Shown here: one piece after another, positions 16,391 through 24,158 of the stretch
How the letters are laid out: each line of letters opens with the position of its first letter
Position numbering within the stretch: the first letter of the stretch is position 1
Assembly: GCF_013155365.1 (NCBI RefSeq)
Contig: NZ_JABJRA010000004.1
Span: 124,001-188,000 of the forward strand
Length of the DNA stretch: 64,000 nucleotides
Reading direction: 5' to 3'
Origin: Nocardioides sp. zg-DK7169
GTDB lineage: Bacteria > Actinomycetota > Actinomycetes > Propionibacteriales > Nocardioidaceae
The notes under the pieces: generated by a model
The model's input: the letters and a program-made list of their open reading frames with translations, nothing else
The model's database searches: none
What the model was told of the DNA's origin: nothing
Translations under genes and position numbers: made by a program

Positions 16391-17202
16391 GGCGCCTGCT
16401 CCCTCCGCGGCGGAGCCGGCGGCTCCCGGTGCTTGCCTCCAGCTGCTGTCGAGCCCGACAGCCAGGTGGTGTTGACGACGTCGCCGGTGGGCGGCGGTGC
16501 CGTGCCGGGTGGCTGACGCGGCTCGGGGCTCGGACGCAGGCGCATCGCCTCGAGGGGCGTCGTGCGCTGGTCGCTGCCGTGGGCGGGCGGCGGCAGCGTC
16601 GCGCCGAGGTCGCGTGCCGAGGACAGCCCGCACTGCACCAGCACGCCGTAGCCCACGGCGGCGTAGGCCTGGGCGATCGCCCACCACTGCGAGGGGTCGC
16701 CGCCGTGCCGGTCGGGCAGGGAGAGCACGAGGAAGCGCACGCTCTTGCGCTCCACCGCCAGTGCGGTGAGCAGTGCGGTGCGCACCGGGCCCGGCACGGT
16801 GTCCACCCGCTTGCGCTCCAGCGTGGCCAGCCGGTGCGAGGACAGCCAGGTCCGCGGCGTACGCGGCCAGACGACGCGCCGCGACAGCGCGAGGTCCTCG
16901 GCGGTGACGGTACCGACCCGGATGGCGTCGAACGGCTCGGAGACGGCCGGCAGGTCGACGACCGCGCTGCGCCGGCGCAGCTCCTTGCGCTGGATCGACT
17001 GGGTGCCGTCGTCGCGGACCAGGCGGACCTGGCCGGTGTACGGCGACAGCCGGCCGGTCAGCACCAGCGCCAGTGCGGTGTGGCCCTGCCCGGGCTCGCC
17101 GGCCAGGAGCACGCACTCCCCGGTCGACAGGGCGAAGCCGCCCAGCTGGAGGAGCGGGCCGCGCCGGCCCTGGACGTGGCCCCGGTCCAACACCAGCTGC
17201 AT
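16387..17202 (-). CDS. Degenerate ABC-transporter ATPase-like protein (Walker A lysine lost)
   Basis: The protein has 271 residues. The first half has the outline of an ABC ATPase: a beta-rich start, then GEPGQGHTA at about residues 35-43 where Walker A GxxGxGK(S/T) should be, so the catalytic lysine is His. A normal signature LSGGQ is not visible, and the Walker B position reads RFLVLSLPDRHGG. The last 60 residues are Pro/Arg-rich and disordered. It overlaps the YhgE-type gene by four bases. A non-hydrolysing structural or regulatory partner is inferred. ATG 17202 (GGGAG eight bases upstream) was preferred; GTG 17211 is the alternative. Confidence 0.72.
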   Translation of the reverse strand: MQLVLDRGHVQGRRGPLLQLGGFALSTGECVLLAGEPGQGHTALALVLTGRLSPYTGQVRLVRDDGTQSIQRKELRRRSAVVDLPAVSEPFDAIRVGTVTAEDLALSRRVVWPRTPRTWLSSHRLATLERKRVDTVPGPVRTALLTALAVERKSVRFLVLSLPDRHGGDPSQWWAIAQAYAAVGYGVLVQCGLSSARDLGATLPPPAHGSDQRTTPLEAMRLRPSPEPRQPPGTAPPPTGDVVNTTWLSGSTAAGGKHREPPAPPRREQAP

Positions 17203-17269
17203 CTCAGTCACTCCCTCGTGCGGCGCGTGGGCGAGCAGCCCGACGTGGGCGAGCGCCCGCGGGGTGGGC

Positions 17270-18196
17270 TCATGGCCGCTTCAGCGCTGGGATGTAGGCC
17301 GCGACGACGAGCAGGACCCAGGTCGTGAGGATGTAGGGCCAGGTGTAGTGCGGGTCGCCGTACCAGTCGGTCATCGCGAGCGTCGTCACCGCGGTGATCG
17401 CGGCGCCTATCGCGGCATAGACCCAGGCGGCGGCGGTGCCGACGAGGAACACGGCGGCGAGCGCGATCGCGGTCAGGACGCCGGAGTAGCCGGAGAGGCC
17501 CTCGTTGATCGTCTCGGAGGTCTCGCCCATGGCCCAGGCGCACAGGGTGCCGACGATGCTGCCCATCGAGGCGGCGAGGCCGACCTTCCAGGAGGCGACG
17601 AAGAGCCCGATCAGGATCAGGGCGCCGGACCAGACGCTGTTGACCAGCACCACCTCGGAGACGTTGGTGAGCAGCGAACGCAGCATCGACTCACCGGTGC
17701 CGTCGGCGACGTGGTGGGGCGTGTCGCGGACGTGCACGCTGGTCGTGAGGGCATAGATGATCCCGGCGACCGTGCAGAACGGCGCCGTCGTCGACGGCAG
17801 GGCGTACCGCGCGAGTGGGCGGGTGGCGAAGAGCCAGCCGAAGAACCAGGTCACCGGGGCGCAGGCCACGCCGCCGGCGATCGTCGCCACGTAGGACCAG
17901 CCCTGGTCGCCCAGGGCGGTGAACGCCGCGGCGCCGATGAGCGCGCCGTTGAAGCCTTGGAAGCCGATGTCGAAGTGGCCGGGGTCGACACGCAGGGCGT
18001 ACCCGGCGAGCGTCGAGCAGACGGCCCCGATGACCACCAGCAGCGCCATCTGCCAGTCGGCCACGAGGAAGGCGAGCAGGATCAGCAGCCCCGTCCAGAC
18101 GTTGTTCTGGAAGAAGATCTGCGAGACGCCACGGGGAAGCAGCGAGAGCGAGTCGAGCCAGGTGCGGGACGGTGCGGTGGCTCCGGTCGTGGACAT
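17270..18196 (-). CDS. Urea transporter/channel (UT family)
   Basis: The protein has 308 residues, is strongly hydrophobic and has two similar halves, as in bacterial urea channels of the UT family (PF03253). Each half has about five spans and a conserved segment: DIGFQGFNGALIGAA in the first and EGLSGYSGVLTAIAL in the second. These line the selectivity filter in known structures. ATG 18196 has GGAGGG six bases upstream. It is the last gene of the urease operon, 17 bases after ureD, so it supplies urea for the enzyme. Confidence 0.93.
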   Translation of the reverse strand: MSTTGATAPSRTWLDSLSLLPRGVSQIFFQNNVWTGLLILLAFLVADWQMALLVVIGAVCSTLAGYALRVDPGHFDIGFQGFNGALIGAAAFTALGDQGWSYVATIAGGVACAPVTWFFGWLFATRPLARYALPSTTAPFCTVAGIIYALTTSVHVRDTPHHVADGTGESMLRSLLTNVSEVVLVNSVWSGALILIGLFVASWKVGLAASMGSIVGTLCAWAMGETSETINEGLSGYSGVLTAIALAAVFLVGTAAAWVYAAIGAAITAVTTLAMTDWYGDPHYTWPYILTTWVLLVVAAYIPALKRP

Positions 18197-18213
18197 CTCA
18201 GTCCCTCCGTCCG

Positions 18214-19206
18214 TCAGTTCTTGCGGATGAGCGGTGCCTCGGTGCCGGTCAGCACGGGGCGAAGCGCCTTCCAGGCGCGGGTGAGCGCCTGTCCGACGGA
18301 GAGGGTGTCGTCACCCAGGATCCGCACCCAGGCACCGGCGTCGCCGGGCAGCGCGCTGACGCCGAGGACGAGGTCGGTGAACGGTGTCAAGGTGTCGTGC
18401 AGCAGATCGGCGATCTCGCCGGCCGGTACGCGCTCGGTGAGCACGTAGAGCATGGAGAGCACGTCGTGGTCGTCAAGGACCGCGAGCCCGCCGGTGACCC
18501 CGTCGGTCGGGGTCAGGCGGACCCGGTCGAGTGCGACCACGGTGCCGTCGGGACGGCGTACCTCCAGGTCGGTGGCGAGCACCGAGTAGGCGTGTCGCTC
18601 GTCGCGTGCGAGGCGGCCGGACACCAGCGTCTCGCCCAGGACGAGGGTGGCCGACGGGGAGAGGGTGACCGCGGTGCGTTGGTAGAAGCGGGCGTCGGCG
18701 AAGGCGATCACCGGGTCGGGGAGGAACTCCACGAAGGCGTCGTCGCCGACGGTGATGTTGGTCTGCGCGACGGCGTAGTCGTGCTCCATCTTGAGGACCT
18801 TCGTGTACGCCGCGGTGGTGACGTGCGCGGAGGTGCCGGGGCCGAAGACGAGGTCGGTGCGCAGGCGGTCGCCCTGGACGATCCCCGGCCCCGTGGACAT
18901 CAGGTACGTGTAGGGCATGTCCGGGCGCGCGAGGTCGTAGTACAGCGGGCGCATGATCTGCAACGGCGACTTCTGGTAGTGCCCGACGAGCTCGGTGCCG
19001 CGCTCGTTGCGGGCGAACTCGAGCTCCAGCACCCCCACCTTGCCCGGGCTGCCCGAGGGCAGGGTGTCCGGTACGCCGCTCAGGCGTGCGACCTCGGCCG
19101 GCACCCGCACCGGCTCGTAGTGGCCCGGGTCGAGGCGGTGGCCGCCGTACCCGGCCGCCACCGGTGGGGGCTCGGGGGCCGACACGGGAGCGACGAGCGA
19201 CGTCAT
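18214..19206 (-). CDS. ureD: Urease accessory protein UreD
   Basis: The protein has 330 residues and is the UreD/UreH scaffold that binds apo-urease and carries nickel from UreG to the active site. Recognisable family segments are GPGIVQGDRLRTDLVFG, THVTTAAYTKV-like SAHVTTAAYTKVLKM and FLPDPVIAFADARFYQ. The N-terminal 40 residues are Pro-rich and variable. The ATG overlaps the ureG stop (ATGA), so production is coupled. It is longer than average (about 270) because of this N-terminal extension. Confidence 0.94.
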   Translation of the reverse strand: MTSLVAPVSAPEPPPVAAGYGGHRLDPGHYEPVRVPAEVARLSGVPDTLPSGSPGKVGVLELEFARNERGTELVGHYQKSPLQIMRPLYYDLARPDMPYTYLMSTGPGIVQGDRLRTDLVFGPGTSAHVTTAAYTKVLKMEHDYAVAQTNITVGDDAFVEFLPDPVIAFADARFYQRTAVTLSPSATLVLGETLVSGRLARDERHAYSVLATDLEVRRPDGTVVALDRVRLTPTDGVTGGLAVLDDHDVLSMLYVLTERVPAGEIADLLHDTLTPFTDLVLGVSALPGDAGAWVRILGDDTLSVGQALTRAWKALRPVLTGTEAPLIRKN

Positions 19207-19838
19207 CGCGACAGCGCGGTGGGCCGCGCGTTCCAGAGTGCCAGGACCTGGTCCTGCAGGGCGTCGACGCCCACCCCGGTCAGCGAGTTGGTGAGGATCA
19301 CCGGCTTGCCGTCGCGGACCCGGTGGGCGTCGGACTCCATCACGCCGAGGTCGGTGCGGACGTACTGCGCGATGTCGATCTTGTTGATCACCAAGATGTC
19401 GGACTCGGTGATCCCGGGACCGCGCTTGCGCGGCATCTTCTCGCCCTCGGAGGTGTCGAGCACGAAGACGAAGACGTCGGCCAGCGAGGGGGAGAAGGTG
19501 AGCGTGAGGTTGTCCCCGCCGGACTCGTAGAGCAGCGTGTCGACCTCGGGGTGGCGCTCCAGCATCTCCGCGCCGGCGGCGAGGTTCATCGTCGGGTCGT
19601 CGCGCACGGCGGTGTGCGGGCAGGCCCCGGTCTCGACGCCGACCACACGGTCGGGGTCCAGGATGCCGGCGAGCTCGCGGCGCACGTGCTGGGCGTCCTC
19701 CTGGGTGTAGATGTCGTTGGTGATCACGGCGGGGTGGCGCCCGGCAGCAAGGAGCCGGGGGACCAGCGCCTCCGTCAGCGCGGTCTTGCCCGAGCCCACG
19801 GGCCCGCCGATTCCGATGCGCAGCACGTTCTCGCTCAT
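19203..19838 (-). CDS. ureG: Urease accessory GTPase UreG
   Basis: The protein has 211 residues and is a SIMIBI-class GTPase that binds nickel and drives urease activation through GTP hydrolysis. Motifs are P-loop GPVGSGKTA (near residue 11), VITNDIYTQEDA, nickel-binding CPH in GVETGACPHTA, ESGGDNLTLTF and NKID. ATG 19838 with GGAGG just upstream was chosen over an in-frame ATG at 19871. The protein has no His-rich N-terminal extension, unlike many UreGs in organisms lacking UreE, so nickel storage must come from elsewhere. Confidence 0.96.
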   Translation of the reverse strand: MSENVLRIGIGGPVGSGKTALTEALVPRLLAAGRHPAVITNDIYTQEDAQHVRRELAGILDPDRVVGVETGACPHTAVRDDPTMNLAAGAEMLERHPEVDTLLYESGGDNLTLTFSPSLADVFVFVLDTSEGEKMPRKRGPGITESDILVINKIDIAQYVRTDLGVMESDAHRVRDGKPVILTNSLTGVGVDALQDQVLALWNARPTALSR

Positions 19839-19902
19839 CCGTCCTCCATCGTGTGTCAGTTGTTCAGTCATGGACGGTCGTGTCGACCGTGGGGGAGCGG
19901 CC

Positions 19903-20598
19903 TCAGCTGGCGAACAGACGGGCCTCGGCCCGCTCGTGCTGGGCCGACATCACATCCGCCATCGGCGCGCAGCCGCCCAGGTCCTCCAGGTCGCGGTGCA
20001 CCGCGGCGCGCGTCGCCTCCTCGATGACCGAGCCGATCCCGTGCAGCACCACCTGGACCTGGCGGTGGTCGAGCAGGCGCAGCCGCAGGGCCGCGCCGAG
20101 GAAGCTGACCGCGAAGGCCGACATGTCGGAGGCGACGGCCTGCTCCTGGCCGACCCCCGAGGCGGCGTACGCCACCGCCGTCGCGACCGGCTGGCAGCCG
20201 GGCGTGCTCTTGTCGTGGACGTCGCGCCGCCACCGGGCGAGCTCGGGGCCGCCGATGGTCTCCGCGGCGATGTCGGTCAGCTGGTGGCCGCTGCGTACCG
20301 ATGCCCGGCGCATCTCGGCGTTGAGCTTCGAGGCGAAGAGCATCTGGTCGACGAGCTGCACCCGCGGCCAGTCCTCGGCGAGGACCGCCTCGTGGGCCCG
20401 GGCGAGCGCCGTGGCGTCGCCCGGGCCCACGGAGTGGATCAGCACCCCGCTGAGCAGGTTCTCCACCCCGTCGGTCGTGACCGCCCCGGCCTGGCGATAC
20501 CCCTCCAGCCCGTGCGACATCGTGTAGAAGCCGCTCGGGAACGCGGAGTCCGAGAGCTGGAGGCTGACCAGCAGGTCGTGCACGGGGGTCGCGGTCAC
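19903..20598 (-). CDS. ureF: Urease accessory protein UreF
   Basis: The protein has 231 residues, is all-helical and forms the UreF2UreD2 complex that recruits the UreG dimer and gates GTP hydrolysis. Family segments are LQLSDSAFPSGFYTMSHGLE at the N-terminus (the position of the conserved (D/S)xxFPxGxFxxSxGLE) and ASDMSAFAVSFLGAALRL. GTG 20598 has GAGGAG five bases upstream and lies 9 bases after the ureC stop. It is followed by ureG after 64 bases. Confidence 0.93.
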   Translation of the reverse strand: MTATPVHDLLVSLQLSDSAFPSGFYTMSHGLEGYRQAGAVTTDGVENLLSGVLIHSVGPGDATALARAHEAVLAEDWPRVQLVDQMLFASKLNAEMRRASVRSGHQLTDIAAETIGGPELARWRRDVHDKSTPGCQPVATAVAYAASGVGQEQAVASDMSAFAVSFLGAALRLRLLDHRQVQVVLHGIGSVIEEATRAAVHRDLEDLGGCAPMADVMSAQHERAEARLFAS

Positions 20599-20607
20599 GG
20601 TGTCTCC

Positions 20608-22332
20608 TCAGGCCAGGAAGAAGAGCTGGTTGAGAGGCAGCGACTGGGCCGGGTCGATGTGGGCCGGCTTGCCGTCGAAGGTGACCTTGTAGGTCTCCGG
20701 GTCCACCTCGATCACCGGTCGTGTGCTGTTGCGGACCATGTGCTCCTTGCCGATGTTGCGGCACCCCCGCACCGGCAGCACCTGGCTCTCCAAGCCGAGC
20801 TCCTCCGGTACGCCGGCGGCGATCGCGGCCTGGGACATGAAGGTGATCCGCGTGGTGCGCTGCGACTTGCCGTAGGCCCCGAACATCGGGCGGTACAGCA
20901 CCGGCTGCGGCGTGGGCAGGGAGGCGTTGGGGTCGCCCATCTGCGCCCAGCTCACGATGCCGCCCTTGATCACCATCTTCGGCTTGGCGGCGAAGTCCGA
21001 GATCGGCCAGAGCACGAGGTCCGCCACCTTGCCGGTCTCCAGGGAGCCGATGTAGGGGCTGATGCCCTGCGCGATCGCCGGGTTGATCGTCACCTTGGCC
21101 AGGTAGCGCAGCACCCGGAAGTTGTCGTGCCCCTCGGCGTCCTCGGCCAGCTTGCCCCGCTTGTCCTTGTTGTGGTGAGCGGTCTGGAAGGCGCGGGTGA
21201 CCGACTCGCCGATGCGGCCCATGGCCTGGGAGTCGGAGGAGAACATCGAGATGACGCCCTCGTCCTGGAGCACCGTCTCCGCCGAGATCGTCTCCGCACG
21301 GACCCGGGAGTCGGCGAACGCGACGTCCTCGGGGATGTCGTGGGAGAGGTGGTGGCAGACCATCACCATGTCGAGCAGCTCGTCCACCGAGTTCACGGTG
21401 TAGGGCAGCGTGGGGTTGGTCGAGGAGGGCAGCACGTTGGGGTGGCCGGCGAGCTTGAGGATGTCGGGTGCGTGACCGCCGCCGGCGCCCTCGGTGTGGT
21501 AGGTGTGGATGGTCCGCCCGGCGATCGCCTCGGCGGTGTTCTCCACGAAGCCGGACTCGTTGAGGCTGTCGGTGTGCACCGAGATCTGGACGTCGTAGTC
21601 GTCGGCGACCGAGAGCGCGGTGCTGAGTGCCGCGGGGGTCGTGCCGTAGTCCTCGTGCACCTTCAGGCTCGACGCGCCGGCCATCAGCTGCTCGATCAGC
21701 GGGCCCTCGTGGGAGCAGTTGCCCTTGCCGTGGAAGCCCATGTTGACGTGGACGTCCTCCGCGGCCCCGATCATCTTCTTCAGGTACCAGGCGCCCGGCG
21801 TGGTGGTCACGCCGTTGGTGCCGTCGGTCGGCCCGGTGCCACCACCGAACAGCGTGGTGATGCCGTTGGACAGGGCGGCCTCCGCCTGCTGGGGGGAGAT
21901 GTAGTGCACGTGCGGGTCCATCGCGCCGGCGGTGACGATCAGGTGCTCGCCGGCGAGCAGCTCGGTACCGGCCCCCACGATGAGGTTCGGGTCGACGCCG
22001 TTCTGCAGGTGCGGGTTGCCGGACTTCCCGATGCCGGCGATCTTGCCGTCCTTGACGCCGATGTCGCCCTTGAGGACGCCCAGGATCGGGTCGAGGATCA
22101 CCGCGTTGGTGATCACCAGGTCCAAGGCGCCCTCGGCGCCGGTGGTGTAGGGGTCGGCGCCCATCCCGTCGCGTGCGGTCTTGCCGCCGCCGTAGACGAT
22201 CTCGTCGCCGTAGAACCCCTCGTTGAAGTCCTTCTCGATCTCGATCACCAGGTTGGTGTCGGCCAGCTGGACCCGGTCCCCGACGGTGGGGCCGTAGAGG
22301 TCGGTGTACTGCCTGCGGGAGATGATGGCCAT
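20608..22332 (-). CDS. ureC: Urease alpha subunit (catalytic)
   Basis: The protein has 574 residues and hydrolyses urea to ammonia and carbamate at a dinuclear nickel site. All active-site residues align with a constant offset of seven to the Klebsiella enzyme: His141 and His143 (DPHVHYISP), carbamylated Lys224 ([10 protein letters not shown]), His253 (ISVHTDS), His279 (HTYHTEG), catalytic His327 (VCHHLSHD) and Asp367 ([10 protein letters not shown]). The flap cysteine is present in VCHH. ATG 22332 overlaps the ureB stop (ATGA). It is full length and certainly active if metallated. Confidence 0.98.
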   Translation of the reverse strand: MAIISRRQYTDLYGPTVGDRVQLADTNLVIEIEKDFNEGFYGDEIVYGGGKTARDGMGADPYTTGAEGALDLVITNAVILDPILGVLKGDIGVKDGKIAGIGKSGNPHLQNGVDPNLIVGAGTELLAGEHLIVTAGAMDPHVHYISPQQAEAALSNGITTLFGGGTGPTDGTNGVTTTPGAWYLKKMIGAAEDVHVNMGFHGKGNCSHEGPLIEQLMAGASSLKVHEDYGTTPAALSTALSVADDYDVQISVHTDSLNESGFVENTAEAIAGRTIHTYHTEGAGGGHAPDILKLAGHPNVLPSSTNPTLPYTVNSVDELLDMVMVCHHLSHDIPEDVAFADSRVRAETISAETVLQDEGVISMFSSDSQAMGRIGESVTRAFQTAHHNKDKRGKLAEDAEGHDNFRVLRYLAKVTINPAIAQGISPYIGSLETGKVADLVLWPISDFAAKPKMVIKGGIVSWAQMGDPNASLPTPQPVLYRPMFGAYGKSQRTTRITFMSQAAIAAGVPEELGLESQVLPVRGCRNIGKEHMVRNSTRPVIEVDPETYKVTFDGKPAHIDPAQSLPLNQLFFLA

Positions 22333-22742
22333 CAGCTCTTGCCCTTCTTCGAGGTCGTGCCGGACTTCGGTGTGCCGTCCTGATATCCGCGGTCACGCAT
22401 GCGCTCGAGCGCCGCGGCCTTGGTCACCGGGAGGTCGAGGCCGCCGTTGACCAGGCCGTTGAAGCCCCAGGCCCGCCGTCCGCCGGCGTACGCCACCAGC
22501 GTGACCTCGCGGGTGTCGCCGGGCTCGATGCGGACGCCGGTGCCGGCGGGGATGTCCAGGTGCATCCCGTAGGCCTGCTCGCGGTCGAACAGCAGGGCGC
22601 TGTTGACCTCGAAGAAGTGGAAGTGGGAACCGACCTGCACGGCGCGGTCGCCGGTGTTGCTGACGTTGAGCGTGACGGTCGGGCGACCGGCGTTGATCTC
22701 GATGTCGGTTTCCTGGTGGTGGTACTTGGGGCTGCCCAGCAT
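22332..22742 (-). CDS. ureB: Urease beta subunit
   Basis: The protein has 136 residues. The core (residues 10-100) is the UreB beta-barrel with [19 protein letters not shown] and [11 protein letters not shown] and [17 protein letters not shown] Lys/Ser-rich tail of about 20 residues ([13 protein letters not shown]) is unusual. ATG 22742 has GGAGGG seven bases upstream. It is separated from ureA by the His-rich CbiX-like gene, which is not the standard ureABC arrangement. Confidence 0.96.
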   Translation of the reverse strand: MLGSPKYHHQETDIEINAGRPTVTLNVSNTGDRAVQVGSHFHFFEVNSALLFDREQAYGMHLDIPAGTGVRIEPGDTREVTLVAYAGGRRAWGFNGLVNGGLDLPVTKAAALERMRDRGYQDGTPKSGTTSKKGKS

Positions 22743-22789
22743 GGGGATTCCCTCCGGTGGACGGGCACGCGATGCGGCGCCCGGCGGTG

Positions 22790-23659
22790 TCAGTGGGACG
22801 AGGACAGGGCCTCGCCGGGGGACGTACCGCGCGATCGCGGCGTCTCGTGTGGTGTGTCGTGCCCAGGGTGCGGGTGGGCGTGCGCGTGCCCGCCTCCCTC
22901 GCCGTCGTGGGAGTGGGCGTAGCCGTGCCCGTGGTCGGCCATCAGGCCGGCGGCGATCCCGTCGTCGCCATGGCTCATTGCGTGCTGGGCCTCGCTCACC
23001 CGGCGGCGCACGATGTCGAGAACGGCGCGCTCGGACAGCAGCGGGCCGAAGAAGGACGCGTGGGCGGGGGGCAGGCCTCCCGGGGCGTTGCGGGCGAACC
23101 CGGCGGGTACGACGACGACGTCGTCGCTGCCGAGCAGCTGGGCACGGCGTACGGCGCGCGCAAGGTCGGGTCCCGGGTCGACCAGGCAGGCGACCTCGAC
23201 CTCGACGCCGGCCCCGTGGCTGCGCACCAGGTGCGCGACCCGGTGCAGGTCGGCGTCGTCGAACGGGTTCGAGGCCGCCGCCGCGATGACGACCCCGGCG
23301 CCGGGGCGGCCGGCTGCGGTCTGGGTGGCGGCGCGGCGCAGCCACGAGACCAGGTGGTCGGGGGTGCCGAAGTCGGCACACAGCGACAGGCGGCCCGCGC
23401 CTCCACGGGAGGCGAGCCAGCTCAACGTCTTGGCGGTCTCGGCGACCGTGCTCGGGTCACGGCCCCAGGTCATCGGCAGGACCACGGCGGACCCGCCGGC
23501 CGCGAGCAGAGCGCCGAGGGCGTCCTGCAGCGCGCGGCCCGACGGGCTCACCACCGCGTGGGGGAGGGCGTCGAGCAGCGGCACGAGGTCAGCGCCGTCG
23601 GCGCTCTCGTGCCCACCGACGAGGACGGTGACCGGTGTGGGCTCCCCCGAGAGGAGCAT
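22790..23659 (-). CDS. CbiX/SirB-like metal chelatase with His-rich C-terminus, inside the urease operon
   Basis: The protein has 289 residues. The first ~230 residues have the fold signature of sirohydrochlorin chelatases: an N-terminal strand ending in a histidine ([20 protein letters not shown]), the mid-region [33 protein letters not shown] and the last helix [16 protein letters not shown]. The last 55 residues hold about eleven histidines ([21 protein letters not shown]), a likely nickel-binding tail. It lies between ureA and ureB, 4 bases after ureA. No ureE is present in the cluster. I infer a nickel chaperone or storage role replacing UreE; cobalamin or siroheme function is less likely because no such genes are near. 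Confidence 0.85.
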   Translation of the reverse strand: MLLSGEPTPVTVLVGGHESADGADLVPLLDALPHAVVSPSGRALQDALGALLAAGGSAVVLPMTWGRDPSTVAETAKTLSWLASRGGAGRLSLCADFGTPDHLVSWLRRAATQTAAGRPGAGVVIAAAASNPFDDADLHRVAHLVRSHGAGVEVEVACLVDPGPDLARAVRRAQLLGSDDVVVVPAGFARNAPGGLPPAHASFFGPLLSERAVLDIVRRRVSEAQHAMSHGDDGIAAGLMADHGHGYAHSHDGEGGGHAHAHPHPGHDTPHETPRSRGTSPGEALSSSH

Positions 23660-23662
23660 CGG

Positions 23663-23968
23663 TCACGCCGCCACGGGGTCGTGGCAGGAGACGAGCTTGC
23701 TGCCGTCGACGAAGGTCGCCTCCACCTGGAGCAGCGCGAGTCGCTCACGGACACCGGGCATGCAGTCGGCCTCGGAGACCACGTGCTTGCCCAGCTCCAT
23801 GCACTCGGCCACGGACTTGCCGTCGCGTGCCGCCTCCAGGATCGCCTCGCAGATCAGGGCCTGGACCTCGCTGATGTTGAGCTTGGTGCCGCGTTCGCGG
23901 CGGCGCCGGGCCAGGTCCGCGACTTGGTAGATGTAGAGCTTGTCCATCTCGCGAGGGGTCAGGTTCAT
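23663..23968 (-). CDS. ureA: Urease gamma subunit
   Basis: The protein has 101 residues, the usual length for UreA. It starts MNLTPREMDKLYIYQVADLA and keeps the family segments LNISEVQALICEAILEAARDG and VQVEATFVDGSKLVSCHDP-like LLQVEATFVDGSK. ATG 23968 begins the operon; its ribosome site is weak. It assembles with UreB and UreC into the trimer of heterotrimers. A nine-base G/C homopolymer lies 25 bases upstream. Confidence 0.96.
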   Translation of the reverse strand: MNLTPREMDKLYIYQVADLARRRRERGTKLNISEVQALICEAILEAARDGKSVAECMELGKHVVSEADCMPGVRERLALLQVEATFVDGSKLVSCHDPVAA

Positions 23969-24044
23969 GGCCTCGACGACCTTCCGGATTTTGGGGGGGG
24001 GAGTTCCAGCGGACCGGACTAGATGTGCCTCAAATCACCATACG

Positions 24045-24060
24045 CACAAATGAGTTTGTG
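24045..24060. promoter_or_regulatory. Inverted repeat in the urease/FUSC divergent promoter region
   Basis: CACAAA (24045-24050) and TTTGTG (24055-24060) are perfect inverted copies with a TGAG spacer. The site sits 77 bases upstream of ureA and 99 bases upstream of the divergent fusion gene, in an AT-richer patch. It is a good candidate operator for a nitrogen- or nickel-responsive regulator, but no regulator gene is adjacent. Confidence 0.45.
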
Positions 24061-24090
24061 GCAAGTCTGGTCAGAATGGCCGGCGTCGTG

Positions 24091-24099
24091 TGGTAATGG
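24091..24099 (+). promoter_or_regulatory. Candidate extended -10 for the channel-FUSC gene
   Basis: TGGTAATGG fits an extended -10 (TGnTAnnnn) and would start transcription near 24106, about 50 bases before the ATG. No clear -35 is present, as expected for an extended -10 promoter. Weak evidence only. Confidence 0.3.
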
Positions 24100-24158
24100 C
24101 AGACATGGCTCCTTCGATCGCCCGTCGGCACGCCCCTGCGAGCGGCTGACAGCCCTCG

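Noticed and set aside
19711..22383. 890-codon open frame antisense to ureC/ureF
   Set aside because: Composition is Val/Asp/Arg/His-rich without motifs; urease genes on the opposite strand explain the region.
23969..24158. Frameshift in ureA caused by the G9 tract
   Set aside because: The tract lies upstream of the ureA start codon; UreA is full length and intact.
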